Below, piece by piece: positions 26,168 to 34,175 of a stretch of 64,000 nt of DNA. The notes beneath the pieces were generated by a model. It was not told the DNA's origin. It saw only the letters and a list, made by a program, of their open reading frames with translations, and searched no databases. How positions within the stretch are numbered: position 1 is the stretch's first letter; every line of letters starts with the position of its first letter. The DNA lies in NCBI RefSeq assembly GCF_015182285.1, contig NZ_PRDM01000002.1, positions 372,001 through 436,000 of the forward strand, written 5' to 3'. The translations under genes and the position numbers were made by a program. The stretch is from Flavobacterium hungaricum (GTDB taxonomy: Bacteria; Bacteroidota; Bacteroidia; Flavobacteriales; Flavobacteriaceae).

Positions 26168-26241
26168 GGTTTGGTAGTTCAGTTGGTTAGAATACATGCC
26201 TGTCACGCATGGGGTCGCGGGTTCGAGTCCCGTCCAGACCG
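26168..26241 (+). tRNA. tRNA-Asp (GTC), copy 1
   Basis: The cloverleaf has acceptor stem GGTTTGG/CCAGACC, D-loop AGTTCAGTTGGTTAGA, anticodon stem-loop ATGCCTGTCACGCAT with anticodon GTC, and the T-loop GGTTCGAGTCC. The discriminator is G and CCA is not encoded. It is identical to copy 2. Confidence 0.96.
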
Positions 26242-26251
26242 CAATATTGGG

Positions 26252-26282
26252 AAAAGCCTTTCTGTATAGAAAGGCTTTTTTG
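26252..26282 (+). terminator. Terminator of tRNA-Asp copy 1
   Basis: AAAAGCCTTTC/GAAAGGCTTTT stem with TGTATA loop and T run. Confidence 0.8.
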
Positions 26283-26343
26283 CCCAAAAACGGTATCTAA
26301 AATTAGTTGTGTTGTTTTGCTGAGAATTTGTAACTCTCAGCTC

Positions 26344-26395
26344 GGTTTAGTAGTTAGACCAATGAAAAGCTTTCCACTTTGTGGATGGCTTTTTT
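26344..26395 (+). pseudogene. Possible tRNA-Asp scar plus terminator
   Basis: GGTTTAGTAGTTAGACC at 26344-26360 looks like the first twelve bases of the tRNA-Asp gene (one mismatch) joined to its last AGACC. A hairpin AAAAGC...GGCTTTTTT follows at 26365-26395, as after an intact tRNA. It may be a copy reduced by an internal deletion. The match is short and may be chance. Confidence 0.3.
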
Positions 26396-26414
26396 GATTT
26401 AAGACACTTTTGAT

Positions 26415-26475
26415 TTTTTTAACCGATACGCAAAATCCGCAAAGTTTTTTAAGCTTTGCGGATTTTGTGTTTTTA
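26415..26475. repeat. Hairpin of the CGCAAA type
   Basis: CGCAAAATCCGCAAAG faces CTTTGCGGATTTTGTG across a T-rich loop. The remaining bases to the second tRNA promoter show short CGCAAAG remnants and no gene. Confidence 0.5.
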
Positions 26476-26747
26476 CTTGTGTGGTTTAATCGCAGAGATT
26501 TAAGAAAGGTTACGCAAAGTTTCAATCTAACACATGGTTTCAACCAAGGGTTTTGCTAAGGAGATTAAATATTCTGTACAAAAAATCTTGGTCGGATTTC
26601 TGTACTAAATGAGGCAGTGTTTTTAAGTTGGTCGTTCCTTTTTTGTTAAAAAGAAAGAAACTTCTTCTTTTTTGATAAAAAGCGCGAATTTTAAAATATT
26701 GGAATTTAACAGATTAAAAATTTATTGATTTTTATTCGCAAAAATGC

Positions 26748-26778
26748 TTGCAGAATCCAGTTTCTGTTGTATTTTTGC
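26748..26778 (+). promoter_or_regulatory. Promoter of tRNA-Asp copy 2
   Basis: TTG at 26748-26750, 19 bases, then TATTTTTGC at 26770-26778, 17 bases ahead of the tRNA. Spacing matches copy 1 exactly. Confidence 0.75.
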
Positions 26779-26795
26779 ACTCACAATACAAGCAG

Positions 26796-26869
26796 GGTTT
26801 GGTAGTTCAGTTGGTTAGAATACATGCCTGTCACGCATGGGGTCGCGGGTTCGAGTCCCGTCCAGACCG
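26796..26869 (+). tRNA. tRNA-Asp (GTC), copy 2
   Basis: Identical in all 74 bases to the copy at 26168. It is followed by its own terminator and then by a small GIY-YIG gene. Confidence 0.96.
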
Positions 26870-26874
26870 CTTAG

Positions 26875-26924
26875 TTTTTTTAAAATGCCTTTCTTAACGG
26901 AAAGGCATTTTTTTTTGTTTGTAG
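26875..26924 (+). repeat. tRNA terminator repeat, left copy
   Basis: The hairpin AAATGCCTTTC/GAAAGGCATTT with a long T run and the tail GTTTGTAG. The same block, almost base for base, returns at 27271-27317 after the tRNA remnant, so the two copies frame the GIY-YIG gene. Confidence 0.8.
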
Positions 26925-26937
26925 CTAATCTAATTTT

Positions 26938-27183
26938 ATGTTTTACGTTTATATAATTTATTCTAAAACTTTTGATGTCTATTATAAAGGCTTTAGTGAG
27001 AATGTGGATCAAAGATTAATATATCATAATGAGAATAGAAGTAGATATACAGCAAATAAAGGTCCTTGGGAATTGGTTTATTTGAAAGGTTTTGAAACTA
27101 AAAAGGAAGCTTTAGTTGAAGAATTGAGACTGAAAAAGTTAAACCGTGCATCGATTGAAGCTTTAATTCAAAATCATAAATAG
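26938..27183 (+). CDS. Small GIY-YIG nuclease domain protein
   Basis: An 81-residue single-domain protein of the GIY-YIG (UPF0213-like) group. YVYIIYSKTFDVYYKGF forms the two-strand core, R27 in DQRLIYHN is the expected catalytic Arg, and the Glu in KKEALVEELRLKK the metal-binding residue. The ending PWELVYLKGF...KKLNRASIEAL is typical of the Bacteroidota members. It has no clear promoter of its own and lies 68 bases behind a tRNA-Asp gene, with a decayed tRNA copy right after it. That arrangement suggests a mobile or tRNA-linked nuclease. Confidence 0.85.
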   Translation: MFYVYIIYSKTFDVYYKGFSENVDQRLIYHNENRSRYTANKGPWELVYLKGFETKKEALVEELRLKKLNRASIEALIQNHK

Positions 27184-27198
27184 AAAAGATAAAGCTGC

Positions 27199-27249
27199 TT
27201 AGAATACATGCTTGTCATCTCGTCTAGGGACGAGACGGGTTCGAGTCCT
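27199..27249 (+). pseudogene. Decayed tRNA-Asp remnant
   Basis: TTAGAATACATGCTTGTCAT matches the D-arm to anticodon part of the intact tRNA with one change, and GGGTTCGAGTCC matches its T-arm. The parts between and after are replaced by two look-alike hairpins, TCTCGTCTAGGGACGAGAC and TCTCGTTTAAGAACGAGAC. The acceptor stem is lost, so it cannot be functional. Confidence 0.75.
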
Positions 27250-27270
27250 CTCGTTTAAGAACGAGACAAG

Positions 27271-27317
27271 TTTTTTAAAATGCCTTTCTTAACGGAAAGG
27301 CATTTTTTTGTTTGTAG
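27271..27317 (+). repeat. tRNA terminator repeat, right copy
   Basis: Second copy of the block at 26875-26924, directly after the tRNA-Asp remnant. It shows that the remnant came from duplication of the tRNA together with its terminator. Confidence 0.8.
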
Positions 27318-27321
27318 ACAT

Positions 27322-27840
27322 TTGAGATTTAACCGCAAAGTTCGCAATCCCGAAGCCTCGGGATACGCAGGGTTCGCAAAGTTTTTTTGATTTGTACCAA
27401 TTTGAGGTTTAACCGCAAAGTTCTCTGAGATTTACGCAGGGTTCGCAAAGTTTTTTTTGATTTATACCAATTTGAGGTTTAACCGCAAAGTTCGCAATCC
27501 CGAAGCCTCGGGATACGCAGGGTTCGCAAAGTTTTTTTGATTTGTACCAATTTGAGATTTAACCGCAAAGTTCGCAATCCCGAAGCTTCGGGATACGCAA
27601 AGTTCGCAAAGTTTTTTTACTCTCGCAGATTTGGCAGATCATGCAGATTATCTATTTAAAAATATCTGCTCAATCTGCCAAATCTGCGGGAGAAACATAA
27701 ATTTATTTAATCCATATAATCTGTGGCCCAAAAAAAAGCTCTACGACTTCGCGACTTTGCGAGCATATTTAAACGGCTAATAAAGAATTTTAGCGAACTT
27801 TGCGTATCCCGAAGCTTCGGGATTGCGAACTTTGCGGTTA
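27322..27840. repeat. Four ACCGCAAAGTTCGC repeats, an inner palindrome and an inverted closing arm
   Basis: AACCGCAAAGTTC recurs at 27331, 27411, 27481 and 27561 (spacing 80, 70, 80); most copies continue CGCAATCCCGAAGC.TCGGG. An inner palindrome, CTCTCGCAGATTTGGCAGAT...AATCTGCCAAATCTGCGGGAGA, lies at 27620-27693. The outer unit returns inverted at 27793-27839 (GCGAACTTTGCGTATCCCG...), just ahead of the AraC gene. No gene is seen in the stretch. Confidence 0.85.
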
Positions 27841-27846
27841 GAAAAA

Positions 27847-28659
27847 ATGGAACATTCCGGTCAGAAACTAGATAAGTATTACATCAAAAAAGTAGATGCT
27901 GATAAAAAAAGCATTTACTGCCACCACGATTTGATGGGAGAATTGTTTGTGCCTCCGCATAGGCACCATAAAGCCCAAATGCTCTATGCCGAAGGCGATG
28001 TGGTTTTTGTAACGACCGAAACCAAAACCTATTTTTTGCCGGCAAGACATTTTATTTGGATTCCGAGTGGGGTTGAGCATAGCATTGAACCAAAATCTGA
28101 AAGTGTGACGATGCGGAATCTGTATTTTCCGGTTGAAAAAAATGAAGATGAATTTTATCAGGTTGAAGGTATTTATCCTGTCAATAATTTATTACTGCAA
28201 ATGATGCTTTTTACCAATCGATGGAATGGCGATCTTAAAAAAGGAACGCCAAACTTTGCCATTGCCAAAGCGATAAAAGCGATTCTGCCGCAGATCTGCA
28301 CTAACAATCTGCCGTTAGAATTACCGCAGCCAAAAGACAAACGGCTTAGTAAAATCCTTCGTTATATTGAAAATAATCTCGGAGAAACGATTCTGTTTGC
28401 TGATGTTGCCCATGAATTTGGTTACAGCGAACGCTCTTTATACCGCTTGTTTCAAAAAGATCTTAAAATGTCTTTTATTCAATATTATACCATTCGCAGA
28501 ATCTTAAAAGCGATTGAACTTTTGTTAGAAAGAAAACTTTCTGTAAAAGAGGTGGCGCTAGAGGTGGGTTATAGCAGTGTCCCGACTTTCAGTAACACGT
28601 TTTTCAAGATTTTAGGACAAAGACCTTCGGACTACTTAAATGGGGAGGATATTCTGTAA
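27847..28659 (+). CDS. AraC-family transcription regulator
   Basis: A 270-residue regulator with an N-terminal cupin-like sensor domain (VPPHRHHKAQMLYAEGDVVFVT; HFIWIPSGVEHSI) and a C-terminal AraC double helix-turn-helix (FADVAHEFGYSERSLYRLFQKDLKMSF; VKEVALEVGYSSVPTFSNTFFKILGQRPSDY). I start at ATG 27847; the in-frame TTG upstream lies inside the repeat. It precedes a TolC/HlyD/MFS set on the same strand and probably controls it. Confidence 0.9.
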   Translation: MEHSGQKLDKYYIKKVDADKKSIYCHHDLMGELFVPPHRHHKAQMLYAEGDVVFVTTETKTYFLPARHFIWIPSGVEHSIEPKSESVTMRNLYFPVEKNEDEFYQVEGIYPVNNLLLQMMLFTNRWNGDLKKGTPNFAIAKAIKAILPQICTNNLPLELPQPKDKRLSKILRYIENNLGETILFADVAHEFGYSERSLYRLFQKDLKMSFIQYYTIRRILKAIELLLERKLSVKEVALEVGYSSVPTFSNTFFKILGQRPSDYLNGEDIL

Positions 28660-28666
28660 TTTTTTG

Positions 28667-28874
28667 TTTCACGCAGATTCAAAAAGATTTAAGCAGATTT
28701 TGCAGATTTTTTTCAATTTAAATTTTAAAAATGTTTCTCTCGAAGATCTGGCAGATTTTGCAGATTTTTTTAATTATCTTATTAATCTGCTCAATCTGCC
28801 AGATCTGCGAGAGGTTTTCAAAAAAAAATAAAAATCTGCTACATCTGTCAAAATCTTTTCAAATCTGCGTGAAA
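28667..28874. repeat. Nested palindromes downstream of the AraC gene
   Basis: Outer arms: TTTCACGCAGATTCAAAAAG on the left and CTTTTCAAATCTGCGTGAAA on the right. Inside, at 28737-28813, a second palindrome has arms starting CTCTCGAAGATCTGGCAGAT and ending ATCTGCCAGATCTGCGAGAG. The apparent 63-codon frame across it is not credible as a gene. Confidence 0.8.
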
Positions 28875-29045
28875 TGCCATAAACCAAATTAATTTTGTAA
28901 TAAATTGTTTTTCAATGTTTTAATATAACGTTTTCGAAAAACAAGATTTTAACGTTTGTCCGAAATGAATATGTTATTGACTTTTTAGAATTATCAGTCA
29001 TCGTAAAAATGAAAGAACTTTGCAGCATAAAATATTTATGTATTC

Positions 29046-30401
29046 ATGTTCCTTAAAACAACAAATTCTAAAGAAGATTGTTTTCTCAAAAAACTTGTGC
29101 TATTTCTAATTTTATTAGCATTCACTAGTTTGCAAGCTCAAGAAGTTCATTCGGTTTCGTTACAAGAAGCGTTGAAACTGGCGAAAGAAAACAACAAAAA
29201 AGTCCTCCAATCTCAACTAGAGATTACGCTCGCCGAGCAAAACATCAAAGAAAGAAAAGAACTCCGACTTCCGGATGTCGAATTAAACGGAATGTATTCC
29301 AGAATTACCAATATTACCGAATTTAAAGGGAATGGTTTTCTTAATGGTAAAGAAGTTACTAAAGCAATTCCGGAAATCTACGAGGTCAATTCGACTTTTA
29401 AAATGCCTATTTACGTAGGTAATAAGATCAATAATGCGATTAAAATTGCCAATCAGGAAAACGAAATTGCTAAAATAAAATCGGAAAAAACAGAAAATGA
29501 CATCGAACTTGAAGTCGTTGCTAATTATCTGGCGATTTATAAAATGATGGAACTTCAAAAGATCTTTGAAGAAAACATTAAAGAAGAAAAAAGCCGATTA
29601 AAAGAAGTACAATCACTCCAAAAACATGGAACGGTGACTAAAAATGAAGTCATTCGTGCCGAATTACAACTCTCAGATCGCGAATTGAATGCGCTTACAA
29701 ACTCCAAAAACATTAAAATCGCACTTCACGATCTGAAGACGTTGATTCAAATTCCGGAAAACGAAGAAATTGCAATCGACACAACGGCTAATCTTGATAA
29801 ATTGAATGGTTTAGATCCGTATGATTTTTATATGGATAAAGCTTTGCAAAACGAAGAAATGCGTATTGCGAGCCAGGAATTAAACATCAAAAAAACAGAA
29901 CTGCAATTGGTGAAAGGAAATTATCTGCCAACGGTAAACTTCTTCGGTAATTATGGTTTTTATTATCCTAACTACAAATTTTTTCCGCCAAATCCGTATT
30001 TGTACACTTTAGGACAAGTGGGCATTGAAGCGCGTTTTGATATTTCGGCTTTGTATAAAAACAAAACCAAAATAGAGCAGGCGAATAAAAAAATCGAATG
30101 GCAGCAAATGCAGTCTGAAATCATTAAAGATGAAATTCAGGACAAACTCTATAAAGAACATACGCAATATCAGGAAATCCTTGAAAAATTTGTGGTGGTC
30201 GACAAAGCCTTGGATTTAGCCAATGAAAACTACCGAATTGTAAAGCTGAAATACTTAAACCAATTGGTCTTAATAACCGAAATGGTTGATGCCGATAATG
30301 CTTTGCTTCAGGCAAAATACAATAAAATTTCAACTCATCTGGATGCTGTTTTAAAACATTACGAATTGCTGCATACGGCGGGAATTCTTACGCAGAGTTA
30401 G
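29046..30401 (+). CDS. TolC-family outer-membrane efflux protein
   Basis: A 451-residue outer-membrane channel with a signal region (LVLFLILLAFTSLQAQ) and two copies of the long-helix outer membrane efflux domain. SLQEALKLAKENNKKVLQSQLEITLAEQNI starts the first, and MRIASQELNIKKTELQLVKGNYLPTVNFFGNYGFY starts the second. It forms the exit duct for the HlyD and MFS proteins that follow. The start codon gives an extended N-terminus; no better ATG is available. Confidence 0.9.
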   Translation: MFLKTTNSKEDCFLKKLVLFLILLAFTSLQAQEVHSVSLQEALKLAKENNKKVLQSQLEITLAEQNIKERKELRLPDVELNGMYSRITNITEFKGNGFLNGKEVTKAIPEIYEVNSTFKMPIYVGNKINNAIKIANQENEIAKIKSEKTENDIELEVVANYLAIYKMMELQKIFEENIKEEKSRLKEVQSLQKHGTVTKNEVIRAELQLSDRELNALTNSKNIKIALHDLKTLIQIPENEEIAIDTTANLDKLNGLDPYDFYMDKALQNEEMRIASQELNIKKTELQLVKGNYLPTVNFFGNYGFYYPNYKFFPPNPYLYTLGQVGIEARFDISALYKNKTKIEQANKKIEWQQMQSEIIKDEIQDKLYKEHTQYQEILEKFVVVDKALDLANENYRIVKLKYLNQLVLITEMVDADNALLQAKYNKISTHLDAVLKHYELLHTAGILTQS

Positions 30402-30472
30402 TGTTAGAAGTTAAATGTTAGAGGTTGAGAGTTAGAAAATAGAGAATAGAACATAGAGAATAGAAAAGAGAT

Positions 30473-31522
30473 ATGGTTAAGATTAAGAATGAAACTAGAA
30501 GAAACAGAACGTTTCATATACTAATAACAATTATTGCGAGTGCGCTTGTGGTAAGCGGGGTTATTTTGGGGATTTGGTTTTATGTATTTAACAGAAATCA
30601 CGAAGAAACCAACGATGCTCAGGTGGAGCAATATGTAACGCCAATTATGTCCAGAATTACAGGTTATGTGCAGGAAGTTCGTTTTAACGAAAATCAGTTT
30701 GTGCATAAAGGCGATACTTTGGTGGTGATTGACAACAGAGAATACCAATCAAAATTGAATGTGGCTTTGGCCGATGTTCAAAATGCAAAACAAAACAGCG
30801 TTGTTGCAGAGAAAAATGCGATAAACACAGCCAGCGCGACAGCAATTAACGAATCGCAGTTAGACGCTGCCAAATCGAATCTTTGGAAAACAAAATTAGA
30901 ATATGAGAGATATCAGGCTTTGGTAAAAGATGAAGCAGCAACGTCGCAGCAATTAGAAAAAGTTAGGGCTGATTATGAATCGGCGCAGGCTCATTTTCAG
31001 GAAATGAAAAACAGAATTCATTCGGCTGCTTTAAGTACTTCTGTTGCGGAAGCCAATGTTCCGACAACGCAGACCAATATTGCATCCAAACAAGCCGTTG
31101 CGGATAATGCGGCATTATTTCTTTCGTACACGATTATTACAGCGCCTTACGACGGCTGGGTTGGAAAAAGAACTTTACAGCCGGGACAGTTGGTAAAAGA
31201 AGGGCAGTCACTGCTTTCAATCGTAAGTAAAGAAAAATGGATTACCGCCAATTTTAAAGAAACGCAATTGCAATATTTAACCGTTGGACAGGAAGTTGAA
31301 ATAAAAGCCGATGCTTTGAGCGATAAAACTTTCGTTGGTACAATTGCTTCTTTATCGCCTGCGAGCGGGGCAAGATTTTCGTTGCTTCCTCCCGATAATG
31401 CAACAGGAAACTTCGTTAAAATCGAACAAAGAATTCCAGTGCGAATTCAGTTAAAAGACACCGACAAACTAACCGATTTTTTAAGAGCGGGAATGAATAT
31501 CACCGTGATCGCGGCACACTAA
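30473..31522 (+). CDS. HlyD/EmrA-type membrane fusion protein
   Basis: A 349-residue periplasmic adaptor with one N-terminal membrane helix (about 13-35). The biotinyl-lipoyl-like segment is split by a coiled-coil hairpin: TNDAQVEQYVTPIMSRITGYVQEVRFNENQ before it and APYDGWVGKRTLQPGQLVKEGQ after it. The layout is that of EmrA-type adaptors, which join an MFS pump to a TolC channel. The MFS gene begins one base after its stop codon. Confidence 0.9.
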   Translation: MVKIKNETRRNRTFHILITIIASALVVSGVILGIWFYVFNRNHEETNDAQVEQYVTPIMSRITGYVQEVRFNENQFVHKGDTLVVIDNREYQSKLNVALADVQNAKQNSVVAEKNAINTASATAINESQLDAAKSNLWKTKLEYERYQALVKDEAATSQQLEKVRADYESAQAHFQEMKNRIHSAALSTSVAEANVPTTQTNIASKQAVADNAALFLSYTIITAPYDGWVGKRTLQPGQLVKEGQSLLSIVSKEKWITANFKETQLQYLTVGQEVEIKADALSDKTFVGTIASLSPASGARFSLLPPDNATGNFVKIEQRIPVRIQLKDTDKLTDFLRAGMNITVIAAH

Positions 31523-31523
31523 A

Positions 31524-33107
31524 ATGGAAGATAAAAGTATTTTTAAATCCTGGGTTCCAAAATGGGCAATCATTATTATTTTGTTTGTCTGTCTTTTGCA
31601 TTCCATGATTTTACTGGGAGTTTATACCTCAAACGTAACCTACGCAGCAAGTTTTCTGGATATCGAGCCAGAAGATCTGCAGTTTGCGATGTGCGTTACG
31701 TACGGAACTTTGCTTGCCACAATTTTAATCGAAAGTAGATTTTCGAGTTTTTTCCCTGCAAAAAATTACCTGATGGCGGTATATTCCTTAATCGGGATTA
31801 CGATTGTTTCATCGGCGTATATCACTAATTTCTATGTTTTTCTATTGCTGAGAATTGCCGAAGGAATCTTAATGGCGCTTCCGGTAATTACCATCAGACA
31901 ATTGTTAATTGAACAGTTTAATTCTAAAAATGCCATCATCATTGGTTTTTCGTTTTACTACGGTTCATTGTTATTGTCAACGCCATTTATTATGAATATT
32001 GCCGTTTGGTTTCTCGATCATTACGATTGGAAATACATGCTGTATGTTTCGGGCGGCTTGCAGGTTTTGAATGTCTTTTTAATCTTAGTTACTTTTCGCG
32101 GACACCGAATCACAAAGAAGATTCCGTTGTATCAAATCGACTGGATGAGTTATTTTTTGGTTTTAACAGCAATTCTTTGCGGTGCTTACTTTTTTGTTTA
32201 TGCCGAAAAAAAATATTGGTTCGAATCTTCGCAGATGGTTTTAATGTTGATGATCGCTTTGATAACAGGCGGTTTATTTATTTTTAAGGAACTTTTGGTA
32301 AAAAGACCAAGTTTTAATTTTGAAGTCTTTAAATACGCCAATTTACGAATAGGATTTTTATTGTTTTTCCTTTTCTATATCAGTCGAGCCACATTGAGTT
32401 TGTGCCATTCTGCGATGTTTTCGATCTGGAATTGGGATCCGTCGCGTGTTGCGGGCGTGCAATACATTAACGGATTAGGAAATGTAATCGGACTTATTTT
32501 AGCGGCTTATTTCCTGATGAAATCTGTTTCTACCAAAATCATTTTTATGATTGGATTTTCGCTTATTGCGTTGTTTCATTTTTGGTTTACGTTTCTTTTT
32601 GTGCCCGATGTGGCTTTATCAGATATCATCGTTCCGTATATTTTGCAAGGAATCGGTGTTGGGTTTTTATTTGTTCCGCTCATCTTATTTACCACATCAT
32701 CGGTTCCGGCAAATATGGCGGTTTCTTCGGGAATTGTCGGGGTTTCGGGGCGTTTTTGGGGAAGTACAATTGGTTTTTGTGTGATGCAGAATGCCGTTGT
32801 ATTTTTAAACAAAAAACACTTTTTAAAACTAAGTCAATTCGTAACAGGCGAAAATACTGAAGCACAGCAAACCATAACTGCAACTGCGCAAAGTTTTATG
32901 GCAAAAGGATATTCTGCAGATAATGCGAATACTTTAGCACTGAAAAAAGTCTTCGGAACCATTACCAAACAAGCTACTTTATTGGCCGATATGGAGATTT
33001 ATACGATTGTGGGTTATGGTTTGGTAGTTTTGATTATTCTAATAGCGTGTAATCAGCACTTAAGACAAACGATGACTTTGGTTAAAAGTAAGATTTGGAT
33101 AGGGTAG
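31524..33107 (+). CDS. MFS drug efflux transporter (DHA2/EmrB type)
   Basis: A 527-residue inner-membrane protein with about fourteen hydrophobic segments, as in the DHA2 (EmrB) group of drug:proton antiporters. The third gene of an AraC-TolC-EmrA-EmrB-like set, so it should be the pump of a tripartite efflux system. Features include LRIAEGILMALPVITIRQLL early and GIGVGFLFVPLILFTTSSVP late. The substrate is unknown. Confidence 0.88.
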   Translation: MEDKSIFKSWVPKWAIIIILFVCLLHSMILLGVYTSNVTYAASFLDIEPEDLQFAMCVTYGTLLATILIESRFSSFFPAKNYLMAVYSLIGITIVSSAYITNFYVFLLLRIAEGILMALPVITIRQLLIEQFNSKNAIIIGFSFYYGSLLLSTPFIMNIAVWFLDHYDWKYMLYVSGGLQVLNVFLILVTFRGHRITKKIPLYQIDWMSYFLVLTAILCGAYFFVYAEKKYWFESSQMVLMLMIALITGGLFIFKELLVKRPSFNFEVFKYANLRIGFLLFFLFYISRATLSLCHSAMFSIWNWDPSRVAGVQYINGLGNVIGLILAAYFLMKSVSTKIIFMIGFSLIALFHFWFTFLFVPDVALSDIIVPYILQGIGVGFLFVPLILFTTSSVPANMAVSSGIVGVSGRFWGSTIGFCVMQNAVVFLNKKHFLKLSQFVTGENTEAQQTITATAQSFMAKGYSADNANTLALKKVFGTITKQATLLADMEIYTIVGYGLVVLIILIACNQHLRQTMTLVKSKIWIG

Positions 33108-33152
33108 TGAATTAATCTCGCAAAGTTTTGGTTGTCAATCTTTGTCGGGTTT

Positions 33153-33343
33153 AATCTCGCAAAGTCGCAGAGGCGCAAAGTTTTAATTTTTAAAGCTGCA
33201 GATTAATAAGAGTTGAAGGATTTTCTCTCGCAGATTTGGCAGATTGAGCAGATTACATTTTTAAGAAGAAAATAAATAATCCGCGTAATCTGCCAAATCT
33301 GCGAGAGAAAAAAATCTTTGCGCCTTCGCGACTTTGCGAGATT
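33153..33343. repeat. Nested palindromes between the efflux genes and the HAD gene
   Basis: Outer arms AATCTCGCAAAGTCGCAGAG and CGCGACTTTGCGAGATT enclose inner arms CTCTCGCAGATTTGGCAGAT and ATCTGCCAAATCTGCGAGAG (33225-33307). The inner palindrome is the same cassette as at 27620 and 28737. There is no gene in this gap. Confidence 0.8.
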
Positions 33344-33405
33344 AAAAAACAAAATCTCTGCGAAATAACCCTATCTTGCAACCTTTAAAAAACAACAAAA
33401 CAATT

Positions 33406-34068
33406 ATGAGCCAAAAGTGTGTAATTTTCGATATGGACGGCGTAATCTGCCACACCAATCCGCATCATGTCGTAGCATTCGAAGAGTTTTTCAATAAATA
33501 TAAAATTCCGTATACGAATGAAGAATTCGAAGAACATATGTACGGAAAACACAATAGTTATATCATGACGCATTTCTTCAAGCGCCCAATTGAGGGAGAA
33601 GAACTGCTGAAACTAGAAGATGAAAAAGAAGGAATGTTCCGTGAAATTTATAAAGACAAAGTAGAAACGATTCCGCATTATTTGGATTTTTTAAGCGAAT
33701 TAAAATCCCGCGGTTTCAAAACGGCTGTTGCAACATCAGCTCCGCGCGCCAATTTAGATTTGATTGCCAATTTCCTGAGACTCGACCAAAAAATGGATTC
33801 GATGATGTCCAGCGAAGACGTAACTTTTCATAAACCAAATCCAGAAGTTTATTTAGAATCTGCAAAACGTGTCGGCGTTTCTCCGTCTGATTGTGTGGTT
33901 TTCGAAGATTCTTTTTCGGGTGTTACAGCAGGATTAAATGCCGGAATGAAAGTCGTTGGCGTTTTAAGCACGCATACCAAAGAACAATTGCCGCCATGTG
34001 ATTTTTATATCAATGATTACAGCGAAGTGAATGTGGATAAGATCCTTGAGCTTTTAGATAAAAAGTAA
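33406..34068 (+). CDS. HAD-superfamily phosphatase/mutase, beta-phosphoglucomutase-like
   Basis: A 220-residue HAD hydrolase: motif I FDMDGVICHTNP (nucleophile and acid Asp), motif II VATSAPR, motif III Lys in TFHKPNPEVY, and motif IV VFEDSFSGVTAG. The cap domain type fits beta-phosphoglucomutase and sugar-phosphate phosphatases. I start at ATG 33406; an in-frame TTG at 33376 lies in a TATCTTGC promoter-like stretch. The substrate is not predictable. Confidence 0.88.
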   Translation: MSQKCVIFDMDGVICHTNPHHVVAFEEFFNKYKIPYTNEEFEEHMYGKHNSYIMTHFFKRPIEGEELLKLEDEKEGMFREIYKDKVETIPHYLDFLSELKSRGFKTAVATSAPRANLDLIANFLRLDQKMDSMMSSEDVTFHKPNPEVYLESAKRVGVSPSDCVVFEDSFSGVTAGLNAGMKVVGVLSTHTKEQLPPCDFYINDYSEVNVDKILELLDKK

Positions 34069-34087
34069 TTTGTAAAAAGTAAAAAGT

Positions 34088-34172
34088 AAACTTTGCGCCT
34101 CTGCGTCTTTGCGAGATTAATTTTAAAGTATTAAACTTATGAATCTCTCGCAAAGTCGAGAAGGCGCAAAGT
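34088..34172. terminator. Bidirectional hairpin, CGCAAAG type
   Basis: Arms AAACTTTGCGCCTCTGCG and GAAGGCGCAAAGTTT, with CTTTGCGAGATT/AATCTCTCGCAAAG inside. It lies between the HAD gene and the convergent HExxH gene. Confidence 0.6.
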
Positions 34173-34175
34173 TTT

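Noticed and set aside
26209..26397. 62-codon gene overlapping tRNA-Asp copy 1
   Set aside because: It begins inside the tRNA and runs through two terminator hairpins, so it is a chance frame.
28640..28831. 63-codon gene after the AraC regulator
   Set aside because: It lies in the nested palindromes and its residues mirror the repeat, so it is not coding.
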